Of a stretch of DNA of 64,000 bases, positions 1 to 10,717 are shown in pieces. The notes beneath the pieces are model-generated. The model was not told the origin of the DNA and ran no database searches. It was given only the letters and a program-made list of their open reading frames with translations. Source of the stretch: Lolium rigidum (lineage: Eukaryota > Streptophyta > Magnoliopsida > Poales > Poaceae). Both the position numbers and the translations under genes were made by a program. Each line of letters starts with the position of its first letter. Positions within the stretch are counted from its first letter, which is position 1. The stretch is taken from the NCBI RefSeq assembly GCF_022539505.1, contig NC_061508.1, positions 66,597,754-66,661,753 on the forward strand. The letters are read 5' to 3'.

Positions 1-2475
1 CAACCACCTTGTGTCTCCTGTTTCAATTTCTTGCACAGCATGTGTACGTGTGTACAGCTGCCTGGCTGTACATATGCACACCTGCTATTTTGGTGAATTA
101 CCTTGTGAAATCATCGTGCTTGGTAGCGTGCATCATCTTTGGTATCGCAGTTCCACAATTATCTTTGTTGTCTCGACTTTGCCTTCTTTTAATAAAGTAA
201 TGAGCCAAAGCTATTGGCTTAACTGTAGCACATCATGGTTTGGAAGATCTTGCCAGAATTGTATTGAACACATGAGATTCTCTGCAAATAGCAACATAAT
301 GATATTCTAGAAGATGTACACTTGGTCAGTGCATCTATAGTTGCATCCTTGTGATGTACTCAAGCAACAGGGTTGCAATTAATAGTAAAATAATCCCTGG
401 AAAGAATATGCAATGGAACTTTTCTTTTGGTCTACTATTACATCAATAAATTTTTTCTCAAAATAATTGCTATGTCCTTAGCTGCTGCCAGCAGCCCTTG
501 TATCTATCTTTCATACCCGTGACTGATATATTTGTGCCAGTTTTGTTGCCAAGATGTCAGAGTGCATCCACAAGAAAATACTGTATCAGAATCTCACAAC
601 TGGGTGCATTTTTGTTTTGTTTTGCAGGAATATAGTTGATTGGTTGATCCAGTGGTTAACACGAGAACTCAATATTTATGCTAAATTATCTTGAGATCAC
701 AGTGAAATGGTCTTTGCATGATGTAATTCTGCGTATTGAAAATTAAGTAGCTTCGTATGGAAAATTTTGTTAGTGCAATCTATATTTGATTCATGCATGA
801 GCGATGCGGAATCTTAACCGATTGAAGTTAACAATAAGAAGCAGCTATTTACTTATTCTTGATATGTTTATGCATTTCGAGGTCGTGGAGGACCGGGAAT
901 GGCATCTAGCGCTGGTTGGTTTCAGTTTCTTGATAATCATTCATCAATCGGTTTATATGTATTCTTTAAGATAACAAATGTGCCAATTTTATGTCCGTGC
1001 ATTTTAACACCGATACCTTCCTGCGGATGCTCGGAAACAATCAACTGCAGCTCCCGTTGTAGGAGACACTAGCCTTCATCGGCTTGTTGGTCTTGCACCG
1101 GCAATACACGCTGCATCCGTGATGGCTGGTGTTCTTGGGGGAGCTCAAACTGCAAATGTGCAAAATGGTCTACCCGTCCAATTTGGGCTTGGAAATGACC
1201 CTCTTACCCATTACCCGTGAATATTGTGTGTTTGTCTTTCTGTCTCCTGCTTTGTGAATGACCTGGTATAAGAGTTGGTAAATTTGTGCATGTGTTATTT
1301 TGTGGAACCAACAAACTGAAGACTCTTCTGAATTCATGCTTATAGGCCGATAAATTGTAGAACTGTTGCTCACTAATAGATTAAACATCGTCTCATGCTT
1401 TTCTTCAACAGCATATACTTTATGCTTGCTTTTGCTAGCTGTTTATTTTAAACAGCGTTTTTCTACAGTCATCATGCGTATAAGAGAAGCAAAAAACTAC
1501 TGCATTGGTATTTACATCAGGAAAATGGTAAATCTTAACCTCTCTGATGCAATATATGTTCTTTCTGTTGTTTGAATAATAAATGTCTCTGAAGCTGGTG
1601 ATTGTATGTACATGAGTACCTATTTATATGGTGATTATCTGTCTATTGAAATTTATTGCCAATTCCCCATGGACACGAAACGCTTATATGTTACGCCACA
1701 GATTTTCGGTAGTACATTTTAGAATTAAATCTTCTTAATCAGTAAAGATCCTGTAAATATCATCTTCAGTTGTTGCAAATAAAGCAAAATTTTGTTGAGA
1801 ATGGTTGAGATTAGATTAATACTTGAATTCAACTAAAACCTGGGTATCCCATTTACTTTGATGAAACCTACAAAAGTGCTCTGATTCAGGGGTCTTTGTT
1901 AACACTTGCGTAAAAGGAGTTCCATAGTTGTATCAGTTAGGTATTGTCTTAGTTCCTCCTAATTACACGAGTGATGCAAAGTATTTGTGCTGATGCATTA
2001 TCAGGTTTACACAGGAGAAAAAAGGTGAACAACAATCTAATGATGATAAGGACGGTATAAGTTGGTTCCTAAGTTCAGAAGAAGCAGGGTTTAGTACCTT
2101 TATTGCAAAAAATAGTTAAATATGTTATCTTTAGTAAGCATGGTTAAGTTAAAAGTTAGTCAAAATGCTATAAAGAACTAAGTCCCACTCCTTCAAAAGT
2201 TAGTCTCTTATGTGTGCATGTTTCGAAGGAGAAATATAAGAAACCCTGATCCTTGTGAAGTTAGTTAAACATTACGGTCGAGCATTTTTATATAAGCGTT
2301 TGCTACACTGTTTGTGATTTTGTGTGCTTTATCCTAATTTCATTCCACTGATTTTATTGTGTAAAACTTGAGAAACATATTATCTTTTTACACCTTATTT
2401 ATATCGTTTTTATTTAAAATGTAAATTTGTGCGATTTTTACGGGGTCGTGCGCCAAGGCGCACATCTAAATCTAG
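1..2475 (+). mobile_element. Helitron 3' portion carrying gene-fragment-like exons
   Basis: The right end has the classic Helitron 3' architecture: a perfect GC-rich hairpin GTGCGCC-AA-GGCGCAC at 2448-2463, an 8-base spacer, then CTAG at 2472-2475 followed by T, as expected for insertion between A and T. No terminal inverted repeat or target duplication is expected for this class. The 5' TC end is not identified and may lie left of the window, so the start given is the window edge. Inside are exon-like scraps (about 620-693, 890-930 and 1014-1220) separated by AT-rich sequence, which fits gene capture by a Helitron. No Rep-helicase coding is visible, so this would be a non-autonomous copy. 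The rest of the interval is AT-rich with nothing recognisable. Confidence 0.5.
1014..1220 (+). pseudogene. Exon-like gene fragment, probably Helitron-captured
   Basis: A 68-codon open stretch ends in TGA at 1218-1220 and reads like a real C-terminus: alanine/valine-rich, with a run APAIHAASVMAGVLGGAQ near its middle and a C-terminus FGLGNDPLTHYP. There is no start codon, and no AG splice acceptor lies between the upstream in-frame stop near 1004 and the point where coding character begins. It therefore cannot be spliced in this form, except perhaps from the internal acceptor at 1049-1050. I do not recognise the protein family. A glycine-rich scrap at 890-930 and a short terminal-exon-like stretch after a good polypyrimidine-AG at about 627 (ending TGA near 693) may come from the same source gene. 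Confidence 0.35.
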
Positions 2476-4284
2476 TACAACATTAGTTTAGAGCAACATG
2501 CGTCCCTTCCAATGCATCTATAATAACTAAATAGGAGCAACCCACTAAAAGTATATATCTCAACATGCAAGGTGTCCACCTCATCAAATATCCTTGACCA
2601 ATTCTAGGCTGCCAAATCATGCAATCCTTCCACATCATCAAACGACATCTTGATTTCCACTATCTATTTTTCTAGCTCTCTTTAGGCCATGCCATATGAT
2701 GTGTCCCGCTATCTTCAACTATCTCTTTGCATTCTAAGCGGGAGTGCAAACTATGTTGCTTCCTCTCCGTAACTGAAGCCCTTATGGCAATTGCATTTGA
2801 ACAGGCATGAGCTTATGCGTTGTAATTGCAACGTACATAATTAAATCCTCCCACGTAACCTTCATTCTATTGATTCTCCATATTATATATATGAGCGCTC
2901 TATATATATATTCCTACCCAGCAATTGGCACACACCAGCGCTTCTTATAATTATCTAGATTGCTCTCCACGGTGGGCATACTGTGTGAAGTTAGAGCTGC
3001 TCTGTTTTTATTGCATGTCTCCCGTCCAACTCTCTCTCTCATACCATTAGGCATGCTCAGCTTGCCAATACCGGATGCAGAGCTACACCATGGCCATCGG
3101 GATGATTGGGTTTATCAAGAGATACTTCCTTACCAACTCACATTCTGCTAGGTGTTTTGCCTGTTTCATCTACTTACCAAATATTTTGATGTACTTTCTG
3201 ACATTATTTCTTTCTCCGCACTTGGATTGTGATGTGCAAAAAACGTGAGTCCTAAATCTATTTACGATGCTTGCAGGTGCTTCGAAAGTCAAAATAGAGG
3301 TGGCAGGCTGGCAGCACTGGAATTGTTCTCTTTGGACTCTGCAATAGAACATTATATCCAGAGGCATTTTAGTCCCATTTTCCCATTTTATGTCAATTCT
3401 TAAATAGTATAAGATTTCTTATTTGTGGTTGCTCATGCACACGTGATGAGCTGAGGTAACTACAGTACTTAGTGCTATACTACTATTATATTTCTAATTC
3501 ATTGCGTCATATGTTTCAGTTCAATGGAAGAAATATTTCTGTGACTTCTGTGACGGTGATGGTTTCAGTAGTATCTGAAACAGATGTTCAGGCAAAAAAA
3601 ACTATTACTCATCTCCTTTCTTGGGATAATTTTGTTACATCTAGCTTAATTGCTAAAAACAAAAGACACAATTCCATGCAATTCAGCTGAGCTTAATTTT
3701 CCTAAATGCTTGCACAGTTTTCCGAACCTTATATTGGTTTCTCCGAGTTCAAATCGAACCAAAGTTTAGTAAAATGAAATGTATGTATCAGTGATTCACC
3801 TCTCCCATTTGCGTTGTGCTGCCAAACATTTTTATACGTACCCAACTTCTTCTTTTTTTGCTTCTGCGCTTAAATATTCCATTTTGTTTTCTGCTGGATT
3901 GCAACTCCAAGTTGGCCATTAAGAAGGTGCAAGCATATATAGGAATTTTTTCGTCTTTCTTTTCGAAGTGAAGAATTAATTATTTATTACGTATTTGCCA
4001 AGAGGAAGTTAAGAAGAAGCCCTATATACAAGGTGTAGTAAAAAACTAACAATAGACCAATATGTTTTGATGTTGAGTTTGTATTGTCTTCTATAAATAA
4101 ACAAAGAGGCGGTGTTTATTCATCAACCTGATTTACTTTATGCCCCTATATATAGTAATTTTTTTCTATGAACCAAGTAATGTTGTAATTGTATGTCACC
4201 AATTTTCTCATTGTATCAAACATTATGTTTACTTCAACACGTCATGACATAAGTTTCCGCGGCAACGCGCGGGACATCATCTAG
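2476..4284 (+). mobile_element. Second Helitron-type 3' end (boundary at 4284)
   Basis: At 4257-4284 a GC hairpin (CCGCG, 6-base loop, CGCGG) is followed by GACATCAT and a terminal CTAG (4281-4284), then T. This is the Helitron 3' signature again. The 5' end was not found, so only the right boundary is supported and the start shown is simply the end of the previous element. The interior is AT-rich. A short exon-like stretch at about 3078-3150 encodes a hydrophobic segment containing MAIGMIGFIKRYFLTNSHSA and ends at an AG/GT junction, and another follows a polypyrimidine-AG at about 3276. I recognise neither. Both could be captured fragments. Confidence 0.4.
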
Positions 4285-5239
4285 TTACTCTAATCTGCCA
4301 TCTGCTTTTCCGGGAGTACCGCCTCCGGTTTTTATTTATAATTAAGGCCGCAAAAGTCACATTTTAGATACCAAAAAAGAAAGAAAAAAAATGCATATAC
4401 CATCCAGATTCCAGCCACCGCCCCCACCCCTCCACCTCCGTCCCCGCCGCCGCCGGAGAAAGTCACCGGGCAAAGCATGCACGGCTGACAGCGGCGGGCC
4501 TTCATCTCCTCGCGCGACGGGTGGCGGCGCGGGCCTTTCATCCCCACGCGGCAGGATCTTTGGCTGCTACAGATCGGTGGCCATAGACGACGAGGTGCAC
4601 GCGGAGGAGATAGACGCCGAGGCGGTGGCCCCGGTTTTCTTCGACGATCTTGGCGAACGGTGTGGCCGCGAGGGTGGCACGACACCTGATTTGGTGGGTG
4701 GGGGACTTGGCGCGGCTAAGCCCCTCGTCTACACGTGGTACAGGTGGCAGCGTTGGTTTCCGCTAAGATCCCCGGCTGCAATTGGGAGCCGGCAGGGACT
4801 GCGTGGGGATCGTCGTTCTACCTACTAAAGGCGGTGGTCCTAGGGTTCATCTCACACCAAGACGAAGATCTGCTTGATGTTTGTCCTCCTTGATCTGGCC
4901 GAAGTATCGAGTTCCGGAACGCTCCGCTAGCTAACTCCCTTGGACGCCTAATGCCTAGAGATTGCTGAATCGGATGGATTCGGTCATGCGCACCCATGTC
5001 CTTTTCTGAATGTTTGGTTTCAGGAGGGAGCGACACAAAGCTCTGCTATTTGTTGCCATTATGGGACATGTTTTTTTAGTTCCATGGTGAAATCAGAGGT
5101 GAAGAATGGCATGAAGCCGAGATCTGAGGACTAATAATGGTGGTTCGAGTCCTTGCGACGGTGAGGAACTTGTTTGGTGATTCTAGTCGTAGCAATGGCA
5201 TGCAAGTGGGAGAGACATCACAAGAGAAGTTCAAATCCA
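4285..5239 (+). other. GC-rich noncoding sequence, probable retroposon body
   Basis: A GC-rich block (about 4400-4830) with proline/arginine-rich shadow translations is followed by low-complexity sequence leading into the LINE-type tail at about 5535. No protein domain is recognisable in any frame. The layout (GC-rich 5' part, later a conserved 3' tail and A-rich end) resembles noncoding grass retroposons, so I treat it as the upstream part of that element rather than as a gene. Confidence 0.3.
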
Positions 5240-6370
5240 AGGGTTGGTCTTAATTGGTTGTGTCTGGCAATGTCCTTGTTGAAGGCAAGAGCGGAGACTT
5301 TCTTCAGGGTGAAAACATAAGATCTTTGATCAGACAATGATTAGGCTTATGCCATGTTTTCTTCTTTGAGTCGTCGTTTTTTTAGAGCTTTGACTCCAGT
5401 GTTATATTTATGGGTGTTTGTGTTGATGCTACAATGATTGGAACACTATAGTGGGAATTTTGTTTTTTAGCTTCTTCTCCTTTATTTGGTGGTGTGCATC
5501 CATGTCGTCACTACGGTATTGGGTTGTCGTAGATGCTAGGTGTAATTAGTATCTTTGTGATATTAATATATTCTCTTTATTACAAAAACCAACCAAATAA
5601 TAAGTAACACAATTATTTATGTGGTAATGCTATAGTATTTTGGTTAACTGAACATGTAGCATGTAGTGCCTCATTCTCTATGCTTGCATGAAACTTTTGC
5701 AATAATGAACGAGGTAGAAATATAATCAATTTTGTTCAATTAGTATGAGTGGCTTTACATATTTCAAAATGTATTTTTAATAGTGGATTTACGTATAAAA
5801 ACTGAGGGAGTAGGTTTAGGAGAAGTTTAAAACCTTATCTTTAAGTATGAAAATCCAAGGTCTTGCCGTAATTGGTTGTGCCTAGCAATATCTTTGTTAA
5901 AGACATTTTTTGAGAGCGAAGACTTTCTTCAGGGTGAAACCTAAGATCGATTGAGCGGCGACGGTGCTTGTGCATTGTTTTTCTTCTTGGAGGCGTTGTG
6001 TTTGGAGAACTTGGACTTTAAGTATTGTCTTGGTGGTATTTGTGTTGCTGCTACAAGGACCGAAACACTATAATAGAACTTTTTTTTTGCTTTATTGCAG
6101 AAACTGGATGTAATTGGTTTCTTCACGATATTAATATATTCCATTTAACAAAAAAGTACAACAAACTAATAAACATCACAATTATTAATGTGGTAATGCT
6201 AACTAAACATATTGCATGTGTTGCAGAAACTTTTACATTAATGAACACCATCATATGGGGAAGAAATATACTTAATTTTACTCGATTAGTATTAGTGGCC
6301 TTACATATCACATAATATATTTTTGATAATGGTCTTTTTTATTAAAATAAACGAAGGGTGTAGGTTTCAG
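5240..6370 (+). repeat. Tandem duplication (about 0.55-0.6 kb unit) containing a LINE-type 3' tail
   Basis: Two diverged direct copies lie side by side at about 5240-5830 and 5850-6370. They share, in order: a segment around 'ttggttgtg', the phrase 'gaagactttcttcagggtgaaa', a segment ending in a GATATTAATATATTC tail, then about 230 bp of AT-rich flank containing 'cacaattatt' and 'gtggtaatgct', and finally a GGGAGTAGGTTT-like end. Because the AT-rich sequence downstream of the tail is duplicated too, this is a local tandem duplication and not two independent insertions. Confidence 0.55.
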
Positions 6371-8224
6371 GGGAGTGATGTTTTAGCTCATGGGAGCGTA
6401 TGCTCCCTTTATTTTGAAACGCATGTTAGACACATTTTCAAATGTTAAAAAAATTGAAACAAAAATTTCGCACGTACATCTTCATGTGCTACACGCTCAT
6501 AAAGTCGTTTCATGAAAAATCGACTTGTCGTGTGGCGTATGTAAAAACAACAAAATTCGGTGCTAAAGTAAAGACTTGTCAGAAGATAAATTTTCTCTTT
6601 TTCATGTAGACTACAAAAATATCATTCTTTCGTGAAATTTGATGAACACACATATATCATGGAGATATATATCATGGAGATGTACATATAAATTTTTTTG
6701 TTAAAATTTTTAACATTTGGAATTGAGTTTCTGAGGTTCCAGCTCTAAGTTTATGTGAAATTTCTGCGTCATAGGGAAGATTAAATTAAAAGAAGAGGGA
6801 AACGGTAGAGCCCATATTCTTCCAAGCTCTTCAAAACCAAGACCATGACATGACAGACACACTTGACTATAACAGCTGGCAGGAAAAAAATGTTGTGAAA
6901 GCTAGTATCGCACTGTGCCTAGGCACTGACAGCACACCAATACACAAAAACATCTCCGAGCAAACCCCTTAAAAAATTCCCTTATAGCAGAACCAATTTA
7001 AAAGTCCCAAGCAAACCAAGAGAAGATTCATCGACGACCGATGATGATGATGCAAACCAACATGTCACCCACGTAGTTAGTTCTCCCTGACACTGGCAGT
7101 AGTTCGTTTTTCCTAGTGGCCGCAGAAAAATCCACCAGCCAGCCCAGCCACCAGACAGGTAAAATAAGCAAACATAACAGATCGGTAGATGATCTAGAAA
7201 AACAGATCGGTGGATCACCAGTTCACCAGCCGGTGGATGGACGGAGCACGCGAGACCAAGCGGCGATCACATGGCCGTCTCGTGTGCAAGCGCATCTGGC
7301 GAACACACATGCGGCCATGTTTCACCGGATGAGTTTGACACTGGGAAACTGTGAGATTTGGAGGCGCCCATTAGCCACTGCCTGTAATTGTTTTTGTTCT
7401 TTTCTGAAGAACAGTTTAAGCAATTGGGGTTGACAGACTGGGCGATCAGAAGGGGGCAGCGGCTTAGGGACAAGATTTACTTATACCCGCCCTGGGGCTC
7501 TGGGTTGTGGATAAAGATTGGAATTTCTAGGCACATGCTCCTGGATCTCGATGCGTTGCGTCACCCATGGTAAGCACATCAGGTTTAATACTACAGGAGA
7601 TTACCACTAGTGTGCAGATCATCCATGGACCATGGGCGGTGAAATATTTTATTTACTTGGGCTATCATTTTTATTCTCACTCTTGTCCAGGTGCTACTAA
7701 CTGTTTACAGGCTAACCAATTAACAATGTGTTGACAGGTGGCCGGGTGAAAATTTTGGTGTCGAGGAATCATGATAGGTGACGAGACAGATCTATATGGT
7801 GCTGGAGAGTACTAATTTTCTCAGGTTAATGGTCATCTCTTACTTGGAAAGTTTTTACGCACTGTTACCATCATGCAAGCTGTTTTGGTTAGGGATAATA
7901 GCTGTCACATTACTTGCCATAATATATGACTGTTGGTACAAAATAAATACAAATACAGATTTTCCTGTACAAACCATGTCGAAAAAAATTCTGGGCAACG
8001 ATGGAAATAATGATATTGGACGGCGTTATTTCATTCTTGCAAAAGTAAGATTTTGAAAGTGTAACAACGACAAGCAAAATCCATGAAAACTAACGAAAGT
8101 TTTTCAAAAACAAAAATGATGTTGAACGTTTGCAACAGGTTGGAACATACATGAAACGGCCTCATCGCCGAAGGTGCCATGGCAGGGCTTTTTTTTAGTA
8201 ATAGTGGGCATGTCTCATGAGATT
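6371..8224. other. Intergenic sequence without a supported gene
   Basis: The stretch holds a short palindrome GGGAGC-GTAT-GCTCCC near 6391-6406, at the start of an AT-rich segment that looks MITE-like. A coding-looking segment at about 7400-7570 reads through a run WAIRRGQRLRDKIYLYPPWG and ends near a GT at about 7571. I do not recognise it, and no neighbouring exons continue it, so no gene is called. The rest is AT-rich with no domain seen in either direction. Confidence 0.3.
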
Positions 8225-9347
8225 TCATCTATGCCGGCTGTCGCAATCAAACGAGGGTCGAAGGACAATTCGATTCATTAAGGGGGACGATACATTTGTA
8301 AGGAGGGCGGCGGGGGGAGGGGAGCTGATGGACGACACCTCCAGCCTTGATTCTTTTGCATAGTCTGGAGGCCGGCCGCATAGCGGCACTCGCTCCAGCG
8401 CCTCAGATCGGCTCCAGCGTCTCAGATCGACGCCATTCTCGGATCTAGCAGCAGCATATAATCTCCCGATCCTCCCCATCCAGCGTCTCAGATCGGATCT
8501 TCGCGACTGCGTCCCGCTCAGCGGCGGTCGCGTCAGCGCTACTTACCAGTGGGTTTCCGTCGGAATCGACGGTTTCCCCGATGAAGATGTGTATGCCGCC
8601 AACTGGGACGATGGAGAGCTTGACGGGGTCGGTTTTAGCCGGAATCCAGCACTCATCCGGAGGGACGATCGGCAGATTCCCGGCGTAAAGGACACGCCCC
8701 ACAGCGATGGTGTCGTTGAAGCTTCCCATGGAGGAACCCTCCCGGTTCCGGCCTCCGTACGTCGCAGGCCCCACGGTGGGCGCCAACCGTCGTTGCCTAA
8801 TCGACGGTACCTCGGAGGAGGGATCCTCACGAGGGGGAGAAGAAGTAGGGGCCATAGGGCGGAGTGCACACCGGACAGTGGTACGCGATTTACCTAGCTT
8901 CGGAACACCTGCACGATGACAGGACCTACTGCTGCTTGTCTGGAATTATCTGGGCGCTTTCGCGTTGTTACAATGAGTTGTGGTTCTGCCTCTAGGGCTC
9001 CCAGGATCCGGCTTATAAAGACGCACGGATCTAGGGTTTACACGGAGAGTCCTACCCGGATACAGGTTTCCTAACTACGGTACAATGTCTTGCCGTGTAC
9101 GTCAAGGATCCACCCTTCCATCTATGTCGCACGGGATCCGGGTCCCTTAACGAGCCTCCATGGATCCGGGTTCCTCTTCATGGTCGGTCGGATCCGGCTC
9201 CTCGCTCCCGGGCCGGACATGTTCCGTCAGGATCAACAACAACTGGGCCGCCCGATGGGCCACATGCCTCATCACCATCTGTGGGCCACCCGGGCTTGCC
9301 GGATCTAGGCACTGTCGATGGTACACCCATGAAGTATACCCACAACA
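8225..9347 (-). mobile_element. Gypsy-type LTR with primer binding site and 5' leader (fragment)
   Basis: Read on the minus strand, a TG...CA-bounded LTR of about 550 bp (9347 down to about 8794) is followed within a few bases by TTGGCGCCCACCGTGGGGC (plus-strand 8768-8786), a primer-binding-site sequence common in grass Gypsy elements. A leader with an open frame of 136 codons (8855-8445) continues into it, with no recognisable gag domain. The leader contains repeated CCAGCG(C/T)CTCAGATCG-like phrases near 8395-8495. No second LTR and no pol are present, so this is a truncated element. Confidence 0.6.
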
Positions 9348-9546
9348 TTGCTCGCCATCAAAAAGGCTTCAGCACGAGCAACGCATGAACAACGAATAAA
9401 CGTGTACTGCCTAGATCGCAAGATGCGATCTAGGCAGCATGATGCTTACCCGGAAGAAACCCTCGAGACAAGGGAGTTGGCGATGCGCCTAGATTGGTTT
9501 GTGGTGAACGTGATTGTTGTTTATTTCATAAACTCTAGATACATAT
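9348..9546. other. Spacer with a perfect 14-bp inverted repeat
   Basis: The segment at 9407-9437 consists of CTGCCTAGATCGCA, a 3-base loop AGA, and the exact reverse complement TGCGATCTAGGCAG. Nothing else is recognisable here. Confidence 0.6.
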
Positions 9547-10045
9547 TTATTTGAGAGGTATCTTCATCTTCCAGATGGATTTATTATTTAAAACCGGTTG
9601 TGTAGATAGGTATAGTGCTTTGTACATGGAGCTAACCGAAAATAAGCCATTTTTGGTTAGACTCCAACGGAATTCATCCGTCCCCGGAACTAGCTGGATA
9701 GAACCTAACCGCTGAAGCAGTTCATTCCAGGAATCTAGCCTAGGACCGACAAGATCACGCCTGAACGTCATAGAGGGGGGAGAAGATTCCATCACCTTCT
9801 GCAAAGTATCCCCTTTGTGACGAATAATAGTATACAAGGCCGGATACTGTTCACGAAGAGTGGTTGTTCCCAACTATATATCCTCCCAGAAACGTATCTC
9901 CGCCCCATTCTTAATGGAGAAGGACCCAAATAGGAAAAAGTGCTTCTTTGTTGCCATGATGCCAGCCCAAAAGTGTGAATCTCCATATTTGCACAGAACC
10001 TGGGATGACAATTGACACTGGTGTTAACAACGACTAGCAGCAACA
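9547..10045 (-). pseudogene. LINE ORF2 fragment (zinc-binding region after reverse transcriptase)
   Basis: Minus-strand translation gives the plant LINE C-terminal region typical of the zf-RVT domain. It includes a HFWAGIMATKKHF segment, a FGSFSIKNGAEIRFWED segment, LREQYPALY, and a later FRWSLTKNGLFSVSSMYKAL segment. The frame carries an internal TAG just after the FWED motif (about 9882) and ends early after KIPLK, so only a dead internal slice remains. In full-length LINEs this region follows reverse transcriptase in ORF2. The family assignment comes from motif recognition; the exact LINE family is unknown. Confidence 0.75.
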
Positions 10046-10717
10046 TGATCTAACTGCAGTGGCACGGAGGGAAGGGCACGATGAGAATTGGACGGAAAGA
10101 GGGTGGTGGAAAGAGGTTGGAATGGATGAAGCTCTGCGAGTGGCACGCCCTATACTGCCATATACTGTAAAAAAAAAAAATCTCTAGATACAATTTGATG
10201 TACCATTAGGCTCTTCTAGATAACAACTTGCTAGTACTTGTGATTTGCTCTAAGAAGGAAGTTGCTGCCTCATAATGGATTAAGTTTGCTCCTATGAAAA
10301 CCACCTGAAAAGCTTGGTCCCCAGAAGCTCATCTGATACACTCATGAGCAGTTCACCCCAACCATACACCAACCAAAACACGGCTACCTCATCTAAAACA
10401 CAAAGCACCGCAAGATGAGCTACATTTGAAAGTTTTCGGCAAGGTGCAATGTACTGGAGTACACACAAAAAAAAACATCACCATTTCGAAAATAAAAGAA
10501 AATAATAGTAAACAACACCAAAAGAAGACATATATGAATGCGCAGTCCACACCAAGATCTCCACGCTCTACCTTTTCTCACCCGCCACCTCCCAGCTCGC
10601 TATTACTATTTGTACCCGCCACGCCTTCTTCCCTTCTCCCCCAGCTGCCTCCCATCCCAACCCCTCGCCGACCGCCGGCTGCCACCTGCCGCCGGAGCTA
10701 CAGTTGAAGGCCGAGCC
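10046..10717 (+). promoter_or_regulatory. Upstream region and 5' leader of the TORTIFOLIA1-like gene
   Basis: This is AT-rich sequence with an A-homopolymer near 10170, changing at about 10550 to a CT-rich leader (runs of CCCGCC, CTTCTTCCC and CCCAGC) that leads to the start codon at 10718. No clear TATA box is visible. The pyrimidine-rich leader is typical of housekeeping plant transcripts. An in-frame upstream ATG at 10538 exists, but the region after it does not look coding. Confidence 0.4.

Noticed and set aside
4391..4828. 145-codon proline/arginine-rich open frame
   Set aside because: Composition follows GC content, the opposite strand is equally open, no domain or splice continuation is seen, and it sits in retroposon-like sequence.
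7388..7573. Coding-looking 61-codon frame
   Set aside because: Reads like an exon, but no adjoining exons, start or family could be recognised; described as intergenic rather than called a gene.
9090..9400. Overlapping plus-strand open frames near 9.1-9.4 kb
   Set aside because: They lie antisense within the Gypsy LTR, which has a clear terminus and primer binding site.
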